From NCBI GenBank assembly GCA_025927665.1, contig JAICKZ010000061.1, positions 1 through 12,688 of the forward strand: DNA of 12,688 bases. The letters run 5' to 3'. Below, piece by piece: positions 6,812-12,688 of this stretch. Source of the DNA: Steroidobacteraceae bacterium (GTDB taxonomy: Bacteria; Pseudomonadota; Gammaproteobacteria; Steroidobacterales; Steroidobacteraceae). The position numbers were made by a program, and so were the translations under genes. The notes beneath the pieces were generated by a model. That model did not search any database and had not been told where the DNA came from. It was given only the letters and a program-made list of their open reading frames with translations. Within the stretch, counting starts at the first letter, position 1. Each line of letters begins with the position of its first letter.

Positions 6812-7942
6812 ATGACGCTTACACGAGAAGAGTTGGGTCGCTATAGCCGTCATTTGTCCTTAAGTGAGTTCGGCATTATAGGTCAAGAGAAACTTAAAGC
6901 TGCCAAAGTAGTCGTCATTGGTGCGGGTGGATTAGGTTCACCTGCTTTGTTGTACCTCGCTGCCGCTGGAGTTGGCACGCTAGGTATAGTGGATTTTGAT
7001 AAGGTAGATATATCCAACTTGCAACGACAAGTTTTATTTACCAATGAAGACATAGGACAATCCAAAGCAGCGGTTGCGACTCAACGATTGGCTGCATTGA
7101 ATCCACAGATCACTATTCAATCGCATGATGTTGAGATCAATGCGAGCAATGTAATGGATATCTTAAGTAGTTATGACATTGTTATTGATGGCTGCGATCG
7201 TTTTGTTACACGTTATTTGGTGAATGATGCTTGTGTGTTATTACACAAGCCGTTGGTCAGCGCTGCTATTCATCGCTTCGAAGGACAAGCATTAACTTAT
7301 GTTCCTGATCAAGGACCTTGCTATCGTTGTCTGTTTCCTGAACCACCTGCGGGCGATCTGGTGCCCAACTGTGCCACTGCCGGCGTATTAGGCGTATTGC
7401 CCGGGGTGATGGGTACTATTCAAGCAACGGAGGCCATCAAGTTGATCACCGGCATCGGTGAAGTGTTGAATGGACGTTTGCTGACTTACGATGCGTTGGA
7501 GATGCGTTTCGCGACATTTGAATTCAAGCGACGCAGCGATTGTGCAGTGTGTGGTGACAGCCCAACTATTACAGTGCCTGCTGAACAATTGGTCGCATGT
7601 GCAACGCCTGATGATGACACTAGCATTAGTATTGCTGAGCTACAGGCATTATTGACTCAAGCATCAACTCGTAAACTTCAGTTAATTGATGTACGTGATC
7701 CGCATGAATATACGTTAGGCCACCTGCCATCTGCGATCAATATTCCATTGGCTCTATTGGACACACAATGGAATTCACTAGACCGCAACAAACTTACGAT
7801 ATTTATTTGTCGTAGTGGCATGCGTAGTCAACAAGCTTGTCAACTTGCTGTTCAGCACGGATTAACAAGCGCGGTGAATGTTAGTGGAGGGCTGCAACAG
7901 TGGAATGACACTGTTGATGTTTCTCGACGCTGTATTATTTAG
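6812..7942 (+). CDS. moeB: E1-like adenylyltransferase fused to rhodanese (MoeB/ThiF family)
   Basis: Activates the Gly-Gly tail of a ubiquitin-fold carrier with ATP and loads sulfur on it. The E1 domain (residues ~1-250) has the nucleotide loop GAGGLGSP (37-44), the DFDKVDISNLQRQ segment (61-73) with the conserved Arg, Lys85, and the probable catalytic Cys187 in PNCATAGVLG. Two zinc pairs are C170-x-x-C173 and C244-x-x-C247. A rhodanese domain follows (~270-370), with DVRDPHEY (293-300) and active-site loop CRSGMRS (333-339), Cys333 being the expected persulfide carrier. At 376 residues it matches the MoeB-rhodanese/MOCS3-like architecture. Position 126-131 reads DGCDRF, where relatives usually have D-x-T-D-N-F. 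It is third in the unit, eight bases after the carrier gene, so that protein is its probable substrate. The symbol names the family only; a role in molybdopterin is not supported here. Confidence 0.9.
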   Translation: MTLTREELGRYSRHLSLSEFGIIGQEKLKAAKVVVIGAGGLGSPALLYLAAAGVGTLGIVDFDKVDISNLQRQVLFTNEDIGQSKAAVATQRLAALNPQITIQSHDVEINASNVMDILSSYDIVIDGCDRFVTRYLVNDACVLLHKPLVSAAIHRFEGQALTYVPDQGPCYRCLFPEPPAGDLVPNCATAGVLGVLPGVMGTIQATEAIKLITGIGEVLNGRLLTYDALEMRFATFEFKRRSDCAVCGDSPTITVPAEQLVACATPDDDTSISIAELQALLTQASTRKLQLIDVRDPHEYTLGHLPSAINIPLALLDTQWNSLDRNKLTIFICRSGMRSQQACQLAVQHGLTSAVNVSGGLQQWNDTVDVSRRCII

Positions 7943-7958
7943 CTGCAATGAATGCAGC
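7942..7958. other. Short dyad between convergent genes
   Basis: GCTGCA (7942-7947) and TGCAGC (7953-7958) can pair around a five-base loop, beginning at the last base of the E1-like gene's stop codon. The next gene converges 17 bases later. There is no T run on either side, so an intrinsic terminator is only weakly supported. Confidence 0.22.
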
Positions 7959-7974
7959 CGTGTTAATCATTTGA

Positions 7975-8340
7975 TCAAGCACATACTGCATTAATAAAAG
8001 CTTCGGTACTATCGTCCAATTGGATCCATTGCAAGCCAACGCGAAATCGGTCAATGCCTACCTTGACGCAATAGGCTACTCGTCCACTTAAACTGATGCG
8101 TTGATTCATGCCGCATGCCATGAGTGACATGCCAATCGCAACTTCCTGACCGACATTTAAATTCACCGGTGAAATGAGCCCTGCACCGCCGATAGAAATA
8201 TCCACCGCATGACCGGATAGAGTTTCGGTTTCTGATAATTCAATGTCTGCATGGGTTAATAACACCTTGCGACTTCCACCACGACGTTCGGCGAGATCAA
8301 AGTGAGCCTGACGAATTGTGGATTCATTCAATGTGCCCAT
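7975..8340 (-). CDS. PilZ-domain c-di-GMP receptor
   Basis: A single-domain PilZ protein expected to bind cyclic di-GMP and pass the signal to a partner in motility, adhesion or envelope polysaccharide control. Numbering from the ATG at 8340, the binding motifs are Arg-Gly-Gly-Ser-Arg (RxxxR, residues 20-24) and Asp-Ile-Ser-Ile-Gly-Gly (DxSxxG, residues 47-52). They are followed by the usual beta-barrel strands and a VGLQW strand near the end. Both motifs are intact, so binding competence is likely. The frame can be extended four codons to a TTG at 8352, but GGGGA at 8346-8350, six bases before the ATG, makes the 121-residue form the better call. It stands alone on the minus strand, convergent with the E1-like gene. 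No cyclase or phosphodiesterase domain is visible in the window. Confidence 0.87.
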   Translation of the reverse strand: MGTLNESTIRQAHFDLAERRGGSRKVLLTHADIELSETETLSGHAVDISIGGAGLISPVNLNVGQEVAIGMSLMACGMNQRISLSGRVAYCVKVGIDRFRVGLQWIQLDDSTEAFINAVCA

Positions 8341-8345
8341 GCGGT

Positions 8346-8350
8346 TCCCC
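8346..8350 (-). promoter_or_regulatory. Ribosome binding site that fixes the PilZ start
   Basis: GGGGA on the minus strand lies five bases upstream of the ATG at 8340, ideal spacing. It overlaps the upstream TTG candidate (8350-8352) and so argues against that start. Confidence 0.55.
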
Positions 8351-8383
8351 AAAAGTAAGTTAATGCGACGCTAGTGATTGATG

Positions 8384-8406
8384 ATTGAGCGATAGTTCGG
8401 CTCAAT
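8384..8406. promoter_or_regulatory. Perfect 7-bp dyad upstream of the PilZ gene
   Basis: ATTGAGC (8384-8390) and GCTCAAT (8400-8406) are separated by nine bases, about 45 bases upstream of the PilZ ATG. No T run follows on either strand, so an operator or a leader hairpin is more plausible than a terminator. The rest of 8353-8531 is AT-rich and shows no gene; it must hold the PilZ promoter, but I cannot place a convincing -35/-10 pair. Confidence 0.3.
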
Positions 8407-8531
8407 GACTGGAACGGCAAAGTTAGTAATTCTTTTAGCTGAATTTTGCCGTGATTTACCGCAATTGAGTCGTTTCTATGTGCGTCAAATCACAATATTT
8501 AACATGATTATAAGCTTGCTTTACGTAACTC

Positions 8532-8847
8532 ATGTCGACTGCGAACTCATCCCAGATTAGTTTGCAATTTCATCCATTGATAAAAAAATGGTACAGTCAA
8601 GCAGTTAGTAAATCACTTGCCTTGATTGCGGACCTATATGTGACTGAGGATGCACGTCGCAGTGGAGTGGGGCCAACAACTGATATACGCTGCCGAACAG
8701 GATATGCGCGCACGCGGTTGCGTGCATATTGCAATGGACGTGGCAGAAAAGAACATTCGTGCACAACAATTTTATTCAATTCTTGGATTCGCTAAGCGTA
8801 CGGTTACAGCGTCATGCACAAACCATTGCAAACTTAATGACCTATAG
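8532..8847 (+). pseudogene. Broken GNAT acetyltransferase, truncated and frameshifted
   Basis: The first frame (from ATG 8532) reaches the acetyl-CoA-binding motif A: ALIADLYVTEDARRSGVG, the strand plus R-x-x-G-x-G turn of GNAT enzymes. At GGGG 8669-8672 it loses the family pattern. The matching continuation is in the next frame: QQLIYAAEQDMRARGC, then IAMDVAEKNIRAQQFYSILG, i.e. motif B with the N-x-x-A-x-x-F-Y-x-x-L-G-F signature, ending with TAG at 8845-8847. Removing one base in the GGGG/CC run rejoins them. The N-terminal part is also short: only about 36 weakly typical residues precede motif A, where 60-80 are usual. A stop (8526-8528) lies just upstream, and there is no ribosome site. 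I read it as one decayed gene, not two small ones. The frameshift alone could be a sequencing error; the missing N-terminus argues for real decay. Confidence 0.7.
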
Positions 8848-8940
8848 TTTGCGGGCACCGATAACGGCATTAATTTCCATTAGATTCTTATGTAACTCAT
8901 CTATAATGCCTTGCCAATACGGCGTACCAACTGGGCGCAT
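8842..8940 (-). other. Unexplained protein-like minus-strand frame in front of the bd oxidase genes
   Basis: The minus strand from ATG 8940 to the TAG at 8842-8844 encodes 32 residues containing RPVGTPYWQGIIDEL followed by a helix-like stretch ending GARKL. This has a more protein-like composition than a random intergenic frame. The open frame continues upstream only antisense to the oxidase gene, where it looks random. It may be the end of a lost gene, a very small gene, or chance. I do not recognise a family and see no ribosome site. Confidence 0.22.
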
Positions 8941-8949
8941 GATTTGATC

Positions 8950-10338
8950 ATGGATATATCTTCCTTGATGCTGGCACGCATGCAGTTTGCTGCCAATATC
9001 ACCTTCCATATTTTGTTTCCGTCCATTTCCATTGCAATGGGCTGGATGCTGTTGTATTTCAAATTGCGTCACAATCATGAAGTACATGATGCGAACTCAA
9101 CGGCTGTCAGTCATCCATCGAAATGGCTCGACGCATATCGCTTCTGGATTAAAGTATTTGCCCTGACCTTTGCATTGGGCGTGGTCAGTGGTGTCACCAT
9201 GAGTTTTCAATTCGGCACCAATTGGCCTGGCTTCATGAACACAGTAGGTAACATTGCCGGGCCACTACTAGCTTATGAAGTGTTGACAGCATTTTTCATG
9301 GAAGCAACGTTTTTGGCGATCATGTTGTTTGGTATGAATCGCGTCAGCAATCGCGTGCATACGTTGGCGACCATATTGGTTGCGTTGGGTACCACTTTGT
9401 CCGCTTTCTGGATCTTGGCATTGAATTCGTGGATGCATACACCCAGTGGCTATGAAATGCGCGATGGCGTAGCGCATGCAACGAGTTGGCTGCAAATACT
9501 GTTTAATCCATCGATGCCTTATCGAGTCACGCATATGTTGCTGGCTTCGGGATTGACAGTGTCATTCTTATTAGCTGGTATATCAGCTTATCGTTGGTTA
9601 CGTGGCGATCGCGGTGCAGATGTTATCGTCGCGTTGCGTACCGGTATCTTTACGGCTGCAATTTTAATTCCATTGCAAATAGTCGCCGGTGATGCACATG
9701 GATTAAACACCTTACGTTATGAGCCAGCAAAAATTGCGGCGATGGAGGGACTGTGGACTACGCAACGTCACGCACCGGCCGTACTGTTCGCAATTCCCGA
9801 TGAGACATCACAAACCAATCGCAATGAAATTGCCATTCCAGGATTGGCATCGTTGTACTTAAAGCACGATTTCAATGGTGAGATTAAAGGTATCGATGCA
9901 TTTGCAAATGAACATCCACCGGTTGCGCCACTGTTCTTTGCATTTCGCATTATGGTGGGAATGGGAATCATCATGCTCTGTATATCGTGGTTGGCAACAT
10001 GGAAGTTATATCAACATCGTCGCGATGTATCGATGCTACCGAATTGGTTGTTGCGTACTTTATATGCCATGACTTTTTCAGGCTGGGTGGCGTTGGTGGC
10101 GGGTTGGTATGTTACTGAAATAGGCAGACAACCTTACTTGGTGCAGGGCATCCTGTTGACCAGTAAAGCCGTCGCGAATATTTCACAACCAATGTTGTTA
10201 AGCACCTTCATCATGTATTTAGTTCTCTATGTTGCGTTGATCACAGCCTATATTGCGGTGATTTTTTATATGGCACGCAAGGCGAGCTTGCATCAACCAG
10301 TGGCGTCAAGTAATCCACTTAATGGGACAGGTCAATGA
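8950..10338 (+). CDS. cydA: Cytochrome bd-type (cyanide-insensitive) quinol oxidase subunit I
   Basis: Catalytic subunit of the terminal oxidase that oxidises quinol and reduces O2 to water in the inner membrane. 462 residues from ATG 8950; the frame extends to TTG 8911, but the family N-terminus (DISSLMLARMQFAANITFH) favours 8950. Visible conserved sites: His20 (high-spin heme ligand), the Glu110/Glu118 pair eight residues apart in YEVLTAFFMEA, His195 as likely heme b558 ligand, the quinol-region segment DAHGLNTLRYEPAKIAAMEG, and GRQPY (392-396), a Tyr variant of the common GRQPW. The periplasmic Q-loop is short, which places it with the CIO/short-Q-loop class rather than E. coli CydA. About nine membrane segments are expected and seen. 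The stop overlaps the start of subunit II by four bases. A cioA name would be equally apt. Confidence 0.94.
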   Translation: MDISSLMLARMQFAANITFHILFPSISIAMGWMLLYFKLRHNHEVHDANSTAVSHPSKWLDAYRFWIKVFALTFALGVVSGVTMSFQFGTNWPGFMNTVGNIAGPLLAYEVLTAFFMEATFLAIMLFGMNRVSNRVHTLATILVALGTTLSAFWILALNSWMHTPSGYEMRDGVAHATSWLQILFNPSMPYRVTHMLLASGLTVSFLLAGISAYRWLRGDRGADVIVALRTGIFTAAILIPLQIVAGDAHGLNTLRYEPAKIAAMEGLWTTQRHAPAVLFAIPDETSQTNRNEIAIPGLASLYLKHDFNGEIKGIDAFANEHPPVAPLFFAFRIMVGMGIIMLCISWLATWKLYQHRRDVSMLPNWLLRTLYAMTFSGWVALVAGWYVTEIGRQPYLVQGILLTSKAVANISQPMLLSTFIMYLVLYVALITAYIAVIFYMARKASLHQPVASSNPLNGTGQ

Positions 10339-11384
10339 GCGAAGTAATTCCTGTTGGACTAAGTGGTGAAGCCTTATGGTTGCCAGTCATCTTTTTGCTG
10401 CTGATAGGAATCGCAGTACTGGCTTACGTCATCCTTGATGGATACGACCTCGGTGTTGGCGTCTTGTTGCGTCATGCAAACGCTGATCAACAAGATATCA
10501 TGGTTGCTTCCATCGGACCTTTCTGGGACGCAAATGAAACCTGGCTAGTGCTTGGTGTGGGTTTATTGCTGGTGGCCTTTCCCACTGCCAACGGTGTGAT
10601 ACTGACATCGTTGTATCTGCCCGTTGCGATGATGTTGTTGGGCTTAATACTTCGCGGTGCCGCATTTGATTTTCGTATCAAGGCACAGGCGCATCATAAA
10701 CCTTGGTGGAATCGCGCTTTTTGCTTTGGCTCATTAGTAACAGCATTCGCACAAGGATTGATGTTGGGTGGTTTAATAACAGGTTTTTCTGAGACCTGGA
10801 CAACGGTGTTATTCGATATGTTTGTTGGCTTATGCCTTGCCTCAGCGTATACGTTACTCGGTGCTTGCTGGTTGATCATGAAAACAGAAGGACCTTTGCA
10901 AATCCAAGCCATTGACTGGGCGCGACGCGCGTTATGGCTTGCAGCGAGCGGCATCGTTGCTGTGTCGATTGCAACGCCATGGGTAAGCGAGCGTATTTTT
11001 GAAAAATGGTTTTCTTTACCGAATGTGTTATTACTGGCTCCCATTCCCATATTAACCATCGCATTGTTTATCATGGCGACTGTATTTTTGCGGCGACTTG
11101 CACACGATGCGCAACATGGAAATCAACATGAATTGGATCGTTGGTGCTGGGCACCGTTTGTAAGTGTGGTGACGATATTCATTCTGGCATTTATCGGTCT
11201 GGCCTATAGCTTGTTTCCCTATTTGTTGATCGACCAAATCACTATATGGCAAGCTGCAGCGGCGCCTGAATCATTAATGGTTATCTTGATTGGCGCATTG
11301 ACTGTATTGCCGGTCATCATTGGCTATACCATATTTGCATATCGTGTATTTTGGGGAAAGGCAATGGATCTGCACTATGGATAA
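10335..11384 (+). CDS. cydB: Cytochrome bd-type quinol oxidase subunit II
   Basis: Partner membrane subunit that stabilises the heme-bearing subunit I. 349 residues with about eight or nine hydrophobic helices. Family motifs near the N-terminus are clear: ILDGYDLGVG (residues ~33-42), then GPFWDANETWLVLGVG, then the LRGAAFDFR segment. It starts at 10335 inside the end of cydA (ATGA overlap), with GGGACAGG just upstream, so translation is coupled. No small CydX/YbgT-type gene follows: only 38 bases separate its stop from the end of the convergent PhzF-like gene. The cydDC transporter genes are also not in the window. This two-gene layout suits the cyanide-insensitive class (cioB). Confidence 0.94.
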   Translation: MSEVIPVGLSGEALWLPVIFLLLIGIAVLAYVILDGYDLGVGVLLRHANADQQDIMVASIGPFWDANETWLVLGVGLLLVAFPTANGVILTSLYLPVAMMLLGLILRGAAFDFRIKAQAHHKPWWNRAFCFGSLVTAFAQGLMLGGLITGFSETWTTVLFDMFVGLCLASAYTLLGACWLIMKTEGPLQIQAIDWARRALWLAASGIVAVSIATPWVSERIFEKWFSLPNVLLLAPIPILTIALFIMATVFLRRLAHDAQHGNQHELDRWCWAPFVSVVTIFILAFIGLAYSLFPYLLIDQITIWQAAAAPESLMVILIGALTVLPVIIGYTIFAYRVFWGKAMDLHYG

Positions 11385-11422
11385 CGGATGAGATACTGCC
11401 AAAGTCGCATTGCGCTGTAACG

Positions 11423-12271
11423 TTAAAGGACGATTGTTCCTCGACCAATTTCTTTCACCAGTCCACTGACCAAGATATGCGCATCAGCGTTGATGTTTAG
11501 TTCCAGTTCGCATGGACGTTTGATTACATCGCCTTGTCGCACACGACGATGCAGGGGCATGGTGAGATGCGATGCGATAAACCAACCGCCGAGATTGGCG
11601 CATGCAGAACCGGTCGCAGGATCTTCTGCATAACCATTACCCTTGGCAAAAAAGAATCGCGAGGTGATGGTTTGGTCATTGCTTTCACTCCAGACATACG
11701 CCAAAAAGTGATTGTCCTTTAAGGTTCCATATCGCTTAAGCAATTCAACAGCCGGATTGCAACGTAGTACTGCGTCATGACTACGCAATGGAATCACCAG
11801 TTGTTCACTACCGGTATTAACCCACAGCGGTTCATTGCCAATGTCAGCTTCATTGATGCCCAGCATGGTTGCTAACTGAACACGTGTTGCTTCAACCTTT
11901 CGCCATTGAGGTGAATTGGACTTTAATGTCCAGCGCGATGCGTGTGCAGTGACCGGTACAACTCCCGCTTTCATTTCAAGTGTTAACGCATCGCCTGGTT
12001 GTTTGATATCGCATACCACATGCGCGGTGCCGAGGGTGGGATGCCCTGCAAAAGGCAATTCATAATCAGGCGTAAAAATGCGTACTCGTGCGGTTGCTTT
12101 ATCGCTGGGAAAAATGAATGTGGTTTCAGATAAATTAAATTGCAACGCCAAGGCTTGCATGGTCGTATCGTCCATACCACGTGCATCTTCAAAGACACAT
12201 AAGGGATTGCCCGAAAAAGCATTTGCTTCGGTAGCAAACACATTCAACAATCGATACGCATAACCATCCAT
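11423..12271 (-). CDS. PhzF-family isomerase-like protein
   Basis: 282 residues, the normal length for the PhzF/diaminopimelate-epimerase-like fold of two similar halves. N-terminal half: NVFATEANAFSGNPLCVF (10-27), the candidate catalytic Glu49 in LSETTF, and LPFAGHPTLGTAH (72-84). C-terminal half: EDPATGSACANLGGW (216-230), the mirrored loop. PhzF itself isomerises trans-2,3-dihydro-3-hydroxyanthranilate in phenazine synthesis, but most family members stand alone, as here, with unknown substrates, so phenazine production is not implied. The protein is soluble with no signal peptide. Start ATG 12271 has GGAG seven bases upstream (12279-12282). It runs convergent to the oxidase genes and is monocistronic as far as the window shows. 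Confidence 0.93.
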   Translation of the reverse strand: MDGYAYRLLNVFATEANAFSGNPLCVFEDARGMDDTTMQALALQFNLSETTFIFPSDKATARVRIFTPDYELPFAGHPTLGTAHVVCDIKQPGDALTLEMKAGVVPVTAHASRWTLKSNSPQWRKVEATRVQLATMLGINEADIGNEPLWVNTGSEQLVIPLRSHDAVLRCNPAVELLKRYGTLKDNHFLAYVWSESNDQTITSRFFFAKGNGYAEDPATGSACANLGGWFIASHLTMPLHRRVRQGDVIKRPCELELNINADAHILVSGLVKEIGRGTIVL

Positions 12272-12316
12272 AATCTAACTCCAAATATTTTCTCACTCAT
12301 CAAGACAAACAATTTT

Positions 12317-12345
12317 TGCAGGGCTCTTCTTAGCGAAGCCATGCA
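12317..12345. promoter_or_regulatory. Interrupted dyad upstream of the PhzF-family gene
   Basis: TGCA (12317-12320) plus GGCTCTTC pairs imperfectly with GAAGCC plus TGCA (12342-12345), about 45-75 bases upstream of the ATG at 12271. There is no T run on the gene's own strand beyond it. It may be a leader hairpin or operator, or chance. A separate 8-base inverted repeat, CAAAAGCC (12394-12401) and GGCTTTTG (12451-12458), lies nearer the end of the next minus-strand gene. Nothing else is recognised in 12272-12463. Confidence 0.22.
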
Positions 12346-12463
12346 GTAAAATTGATTGGCTTATGGGGTTAAGTGTATCTCAATTATGAATTCCAAAAGC
12401 CTGGGAGGTTTTATCCTTATCTATTTTCGCGTTGACGGATGATATTAATTGGCTTTTGATACT

Positions 12464-12688
12464 TTAATCCCAAGCATCGCAGGGAGCATTTTCGCTGATT
12501 TTAATAATGTCAGATGAGTGAATCGAAGCGTTCACCGCCTTCACAAACTCCATTTTCTGTTCTTCACTTAACTCTTTCAATTTGAAGCAAGCACTGTATT
12601 CGCCTTCTTTGCCCCAATAAAATTTTTTAATCACAATCTTATTTGCATCACGTTGTTCATACATTGCGATAATTTCTGCCAGTCGCTG
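12464..12688 (-). CDS. Unrecognised protein, C-terminal part
   Basis: The minus-strand frame is open from the right edge to TAA at 12464-12466, giving 75 residues. An ATG at 12664 could start a 66-residue protein, but the eight codons before it (QRLAEIIA) are in frame and continue the same helix-like pattern, and no ribosome site is visible. I therefore take it as the end of a longer gene cut by the window edge. The sequence is charged and soluble: a short strand region (NKIVIKKFYWG), then a helix with KLKELSEEQKMEFVKAVN, then a Cys and Trp near the end. I recognise no domain. It faces the same way as the PhzF-family gene, with a 190-base gap, so co-transcription is doubtful. Confidence 0.55.
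   Translation of the reverse strand, partial: QRLAEIIAMYEQRDANKIVIKKFYWGKEGEYSACFKLKELSEEQKMEFVKAVNASIHSSDIIKISENAPCDAWD

Noticed and set aside
8650..8847. Separate small gene starting at ATG 8650
   Set aside because: Its first eight residues replace what is clearly GNAT motif A in the other frame; the two frames are halves of one broken gene.
8911..8949. TTG-initiated extension of cydA
   Set aside because: Family members start close to the DIS-x-x-x-L-x-R-x-Q-F segment, and the 13 extra residues are polar and atypical.
12391..12458. CAAAAGCC / GGCTTTTG inverted repeat as ends of a mobile element
   Set aside because: Only 8 bases, about 50 bases apart, with no target duplication or transposase.
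1..12688. tRNA, rRNA, CRISPR or insertion-sequence features
   Set aside because: Reading both strands showed no regularly spaced repeats, no transposase-like frame and no recognisable RNA gene; the gaps are short and mostly accounted for by fragments or dyads.

Overview
The window looks like chromosomal DNA of a free-living, aerobic, moderate-GC proteobacterium, probably a gammaproteobacterium. This rests on gene content (two-subunit cytochrome bd oxidase of the cyanide-insensitive type, PilZ protein, YHS/HMBD copper ATPase, membrane-bound GH17 enzyme) and is inference; no rRNA or other marker gene is present. I saw no tRNA, rRNA, CRISPR array, IS element or phage gene.

Layout, left to right. 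(1) 1-398 (+): the 3' end of a medium-chain dehydrogenase/quinone oxidoreductase. (2) 545-2934 (-): a Cu(+)-exporting P-type ATPase with YHS and CPMHP metal-binding N-terminal modules; as read, its last ~60 residues are lost to a one-base frameshift at a T4/A4 run (729-732). (3) 3027 or 3099 to 4682 (+): a membrane-anchored GH17 beta-1,3-glucan hydrolase/transglycosylase, divergent from the ATPase; its 3' end overlaps a convergent small membrane protein (4611-5006, -). (4) 5007-5396: a gene-poor gap holding the decayed C-terminal end of a GNAT acetyltransferase. (5) 5397-7942 (+): a tight three-gene unit of an Asp-box beta-propeller, a MoaD/ThiS-type ubiquitin-fold protein ending in GG, and an E1-like MoeB/ThiF adenylyltransferase fused to a rhodanese domain. 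(6) 7975-8340 (-): a PilZ c-di-GMP receptor. (7) 8532-8847 (+): a second broken GNAT gene. (8) 8950-11384 (+): cydAB-type bd oxidase with an ATGA overlap. (9) 11423-12271 (-): a PhzF-family protein. (10) 12464-12688 (-): the C-terminal end of an unrecognised protein.

The best candidate for an unusual system is the propeller/Ubl/E1-rhodanese unit. It carries a complete activation and sulfur-loading chain for a ubiquitin-fold carrier (GG tail, E1 with ATP site and catalytic Cys, rhodanese persulfide donor). The usual users of such a carrier (moaE, thiG, cysM, a JAMM protease) are absent within the window, and an Asp-box beta-propeller sits first in the unit instead. Whether the propeller is partner, substrate or bystander is not shown by the sequence.

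The other theme is decay or error: two GNAT fragments, one frameshifted at a G run, plus the copper ATPase shifted at a T run. The two homopolymer shifts could be real mutations or read/assembly errors.
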